Positions 33,607 through 36,368 of a stretch of DNA of 36,368 bases are shown piece by piece. Under the pieces are notes generated by a model, which did no database searches, had not been told where the DNA came from, and worked only from the letters and a program-made list of their open reading frames with translations. The position numbers and the translations under genes were made by a program. The DNA lies in contig VDHG01000067.1 of assembly GCA_006228005.1 (NCBI GenBank), positions 1 through 36,368 of the forward strand. Reading direction: 5' to 3'. Every line of letters starts with the position of its first letter. The stretch's first letter is position 1. This stretch comes from Testudinibacter crocodili. GTDB taxonomy: Bacteria > Pseudomonadota > Gammaproteobacteria > Enterobacterales > Pasteurellaceae.

Positions 33607-33864
33607 ATGTACTCAAAAGAAGTTACCATCACAGCTCCAAATGGCCTGCATACTCGTCCAGCTGCTCAATTTGTTAAAGAAGCCAAAGCTTTTGCTTCGG
33701 ATATTACCGTAACTTCTAATGGCAAAAGTTCAAGCGCAAAAAGCTTGTTTAAACTGCAAACCCTGGGACTGGTGCAAGGCACGGTGATCACCATCAGCGC
33801 TGAAGGGGAAGATGAAGAGAAAGCGGTTGAACATTTAGTTGCATTGATTCCAACCTTAGAATAA
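33607..33864 (+). CDS. ptsH: PTS phosphocarrier protein HPr
   Basis: An 85-residue protein: [20 protein letters not shown] (10-29) holds the phosphorylated H15 and neighbouring R17. S46 in [15 protein letters not shown] (about 41-55) is the site that Gram-positive HPr kinases use. It carries phosphate from EI to all EIIA proteins, including both EIIAs of the aga cluster in this window. It is first in ptsH-ptsI-crr. Confidence 0.97.
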   Translation: MYSKEVTITAPNGLHTRPAAQFVKEAKAFASDITVTSNGKSSSAKSLFKLQTLGLVQGTVITISAEGEDEEKAVEHLVALIPTLE

Positions 33865-33878
33865 GAAACTATTTGATC

Positions 33879-33954
33879 TTTCACCGTATAACTCGGTGAA
33901 AACGCATGGCTGCAATCAAACGTAATATGAACAGCGAATAGTTGGCTATTCGCT
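33879..33954 (+). other. Two hairpins in the ptsH-ptsI spacer
   Basis: TTTCACCG (33879-33886) pairs with CGGTGAAA (33894-33901), and AGCGAATAG (33933-33941) pairs with CTATTCGCT (33946-33954) around a 4-nt loop. Neither has a T-run. They may trim or stabilise the ptsH part of the message, which must be made in large excess over ptsI. Confidence 0.55.
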
Positions 33955-33985
33955 TCGGTAATTTTATCCAAGAAAAGGTTTTATT

Positions 33986-35713
33986 ATGATTTCAGGTATT
34001 TTGGCTTCACCAGGGATTGTCTTCGGAAAGGCGTTGGTTTTAAAAGAAGAAGAAATTGTGTTAAATACAAAATCCATTGCTGAATCTCAAATCGACGCTG
34101 AAATTCAGCGCTTTTATACCGGTCGCGAAAGTGCGGTAGAACAGTTGACGGCAATTAAAGAGAAAGCGACCAGAACACTCGGCGAAGAAAAAGGCGCTAT
34201 TTTTGACGGTCATTTGATGATTCTGGAAGATGAAGAGCTGGAAGAAGAGATTATTGCGTTGATTCGTGATGAACAAATGACGGCTGATTTTGCGGCAAGT
34301 AGCGTGATTGATCAACAGGTTTCGATGTTGGCAGAAATTGATGATGAGTATTTAAAAGAGCGGGCCGGCGATATTCGTGATATCGGTAACCGCTTGATAA
34401 AAAATATTTTAGGTATGCATATTATCGATTTAGGTGAAATCAATCAAGAAGTTATCTTAGTTGCCAATGATTTGACGCCGTCTGAAACCGCACAGCTGAA
34501 CTTGGATAAAGTGTTGGGTTTCATCACTGATATCGGTGGTCGGACTTCACATACTTCGATTATGGCTCGCTCATTAGAGCTTCCAGCGATTGTAGGCACC
34601 AATATTGCCACCAAGTCCATTGTCAGTGGCGATATGTTGATTTTAGATGCGGTGAATAACCAAGTACTGGTTAACCCTACGCAAAACGAGCTGGAAAATG
34701 TAAAAAATTTACAACAACAACTTGCCGCAGAAAAAACCGAATTGGCAAAATTGAAAGATTTGCCGGCGTTGACATTAGATGAGCATCGGGTAGAAGTTTG
34801 CGCAAATATTGGTACCATTCGTGATATTGACGGTGCTCACCGTAACGGTGCCGAAGGTGTCGGGCTATACCGCACAGAATTCCTATTCATGGATCGCGAT
34901 CAACTGCCAAGTGAAGAAGAGCAATTTCATGCTTATAAAGAAGTCGTGGAAGCGATGGAAGGTAAATTAGTCGTGTTACGCACTATGGATATTGGTGGTG
35001 ATAAAGAGCTGCCTTACCTCAATTTACCAAAAGAGATGAATCCATTCTTGGGCTGGCGTGCAATCCGGATTGCTTTGGATAAACGTGAGATTCTGAACGC
35101 ACAATTAAGAGCGGTTTTGCGTGCCTCGGCTTTTGGTCAATTAGCCGTGATGTTCCCGATGATTATTTCAGTGGAAGAAATCAGAATCTTAAAAGCGGTG
35201 GTGGCAGAGCTAAAACAAGAGTTGCGCAACGAAGGCAAAGCATTTGATGAAAATATTCAAATCGGGGTGATGGTCGAAACACCATCGGCAGCCGTCAATG
35301 CTAAGTTCTTGGCAAAAGAAGTCGATTTCTTCAGTATTGGTACTAATGATTTAACTCAGTACACCTTAGCGGTTGATCGTGGTAATGAGTTGATCTCCCA
35401 TCTATACAATCCAATGACGCCATCAGTATTGAATTTGATTAAACAAGTTATTGATGCTTCTCATGCGGAAGGCAAATGGACCGGTATGTGTGGTGAGCTT
35501 GCCGGGGACGAAAATGCAACATTGCTGCTGCTTGGTATGGGACTTGACGAGTTTAGCATGAGTGCAATTTCAGTGCCAAGAATCAAAAAATTGATTCGTA
35601 GCGTCAATTTTAAAGATGTGCAACGTTTGGCTGAAGAAGTACTGGAACAGCCGACCGCGGCAGACATCGAAGCAAAAGTTTCTGCTTTTTTAACCGAAAA
35701 TGGCTTAAACTAG
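33986..35713 (+). CDS. ptsI: Phosphoenolpyruvate-protein phosphotransferase (EI of the PTS)
   Basis: A 575-residue enzyme. The N-terminal HPr-binding domain contains [20 protein letters not shown] (184-203) with phosphohistidine H189. The C-terminal PEP-binding barrel contains [14 protein letters not shown] (about 291-304), [26 protein letters not shown] (about 452-465) and [11 protein letters not shown] with the catalytic cysteine near 502. It takes phosphate from PEP and gives it to HPr. Length and numbering match E. coli EI. Confidence 0.97.
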   Translation: MISGILASPGIVFGKALVLKEEEIVLNTKSIAESQIDAEIQRFYTGRESAVEQLTAIKEKATRTLGEEKGAIFDGHLMILEDEELEEEIIALIRDEQMTADFAASSVIDQQVSMLAEIDDEYLKERAGDIRDIGNRLIKNILGMHIIDLGEINQEVILVANDLTPSETAQLNLDKVLGFITDIGGRTSHTSIMARSLELPAIVGTNIATKSIVSGDMLILDAVNNQVLVNPTQNELENVKNLQQQLAAEKTELAKLKDLPALTLDEHRVEVCANIGTIRDIDGAHRNGAEGVGLYRTEFLFMDRDQLPSEEEQFHAYKEVVEAMEGKLVVLRTMDIGGDKELPYLNLPKEMNPFLGWRAIRIALDKREILNAQLRAVLRASAFGQLAVMFPMIISVEEIRILKAVVAELKQELRNEGKAFDENIQIGVMVETPSAAVNAKFLAKEVDFFSIGTNDLTQYTLAVDRGNELISHLYNPMTPSVLNLIKQVIDASHAEGKWTGMCGELAGDENATLLLLGMGLDEFSMSAISVPRIKKLIRSVNFKDVQRLAEEVLEQPTAADIEAKVSAFLTENGLN

Positions 35714-35781
35714 ATACAAATTAAGAAATTTCGGGTAACATAATACTGTTGTTTTGATGGATTTAATGAGGAGAATGTAAA

Positions 35782-36282
35782 ATGGGTTTATTTGATAAAC
35801 TATTCGGTTCAAAAGACAATAAAGGGGCTGAGGTTGAAATTTATGCGCCGTTGTCTGGTGAAATTGTCAATATCGAAGATGTACCGGATGTTGTTTTTTC
35901 TGAAAAAATCGTAGGTGACGGTATTGCTATTCGTCCAATTGGAAATAAGATTGTTGCGCCGATTGATGGGGTGATTGGTAAAATTTTTGAAACCAACCAC
36001 GCATTTTCAATGGAGTCCAGAGACGGTGTTGAATTGTTTGTTCACTTTGGTATCGATACTGTTGAGCTTAAAGGCGAAGGATTTGTCCGTATTGCGGAAG
36101 AAGGTCAGGAAGTGAAAAAAGGCGACACTATTATTGAGTTTGATTTAGCCCTGTTGGAAGCAAAAGCCAAATCAGTATTAACGCCGGTTGTTATTTCGAA
36201 TATGGATGAAATCAGCAGCATTGAGAAATCGAGTGGTACGGTTGTATTGGGTGAAACCGTTATCTTGAAACTAAAAAAATAA
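35782..36282 (+). CDS. crr: PTS glucose-specific EIIA (EIIA-Glc, Crr)
   Basis: A 166-residue EIIA of the glucose family. [19 protein letters not shown] (22-40), GDGIAIRP and [20 protein letters not shown] form the beta-sandwich. The two active-site histidines are H73 (TNHAFS) and H88 ([12 protein letters not shown]). The unphosphorylated form blocks other permeases and the phosphorylated form activates adenylate cyclase, so it probably sets cAMP levels for the CRP-like sites seen here. GAGGAGA precedes the ATG by 8 nt. No EIIBC-Glc gene is in the window. Confidence 0.97.
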   Translation: MGLFDKLFGSKDNKGAEVEIYAPLSGEIVNIEDVPDVVFSEKIVGDGIAIRPIGNKIVAPIDGVIGKIFETNHAFSMESRDGVELFVHFGIDTVELKGEGFVRIAEEGQEVKKGDTIIEFDLALLEAKAKSVLTPVVISNMDEISSIEKSSGTVVLGETVILKLKK

Positions 36283-36303
36283 GCTGATTGACATTGTGAA
36301 AAA

Positions 36304-36327
36304 ACCGAGTTAATGCTCGGTTTTTTT
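36304..36327 (+). terminator. Intrinsic terminator of the pts operon
   Basis: ACCGAG (36304-36309), a 6-nt loop, CTCGGT (36316-36321) and six more T residues follow the crr stop by about 20 nt. With the preceding A-run (36298-36303) it can work in both directions. Confidence 0.9.
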
Positions 36328-36349
36328 ATATCCAAAGTGCGGTCTGAGT

Positions 36350-36368
36350 TTAGGGTCTATAGCTCAAA
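36350..36368. repeat. Truncated third copy of the edge repeat
   Basis: TTAGGGTCTATAGCTCAAA runs off the window. Its last 14 nt equal 86-99 exactly, and its TTAGGGTCT start is the inverted complement of the AGACCCTAA that ends the copies at 126 and 657. An uptake signal lies 8 bp to its left. Confidence 0.6.

Overview
The window looks like a chromosomal segment of a Pasteurellaceae bacterium of the Haemophilus/Aggregatibacter/Pasteurella type. The strongest sign is the 9-mer AAGTGCGGT (or its complement), the DNA-uptake signal of that group, which I count by eye about 39 times, roughly once per 0.9 kb. Gene content and order agree: pnp-nlpI-deaD, tsaE-amiB-mutL-miaA-hfq-hflX and ptsH-ptsI-crr are all gammaproteobacterial. 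Species cannot be fixed from the sequence alone.

Layout. (1) 1-750 is a scarred accessory patch: the end of a probable insertion sequence, an orphan HigA-type antitoxin, a nested hairpin, and a second copy of the same repeat end. (2) 750-4250 holds djlA, dusC and a tight set yjjG / T4-DenV-like pyrimidine-dimer glycosylase / yjjX, a nucleotide and DNA damage sanitation cluster. (3) 4521-10454 holds pnp, nlpI, deaD and tadA. (4) 21288-10476 on the minus strand is the most distinctive region, a 10.8 kb amino-galactoside utilisation cluster: agaR regulator, agaS isomerase/deaminase, two complete mannose-family PTS permeases (B-C-D-A twice), a LacD-type tagatose-bisphosphate aldolase, a HAD phosphatase and a cytoplasmic GH35 beta-galactosidase. 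(5) 28125-21507 on the minus strand is the mutL/hfq superoperon. (6) tRNA-Gly(GCC) lies at 28271-28346. (7) 31574-28536 on the minus strand is a tryptophanase operon: CRP-type promoter, a tnaC leader peptide that I identified from conserved residues, tnaA and tnaB. (8) orn and rsgA diverge from each other. (9) ptsH-ptsI-crr and a terminator close the window, which ends inside another copy of the repeat found at its start.

How the genes work together. EI, HPr and EIIA-Glc (33607-36282) supply phosphate to the two PTS permeases encoded 13-23 kb away. The GH35 enzyme, AgaS and LacD suggest that a Gal-beta-1,3-HexNAc type host glycan, or its amino sugar, is imported, split, isomerised/deaminated to tagatose-6-P and cleaved as the bisphosphate. 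A deacetylase and a tagatose-6-P kinase are not in the window. EIIA-Glc/cAMP-CRP control fits the CRP-like sites upstream of agaR and tnaC.

Many start codons were moved from the longest possible ORF to the codon with a proper ribosome binding site. All statements about family membership come from recognising motifs by eye; no database search was run.
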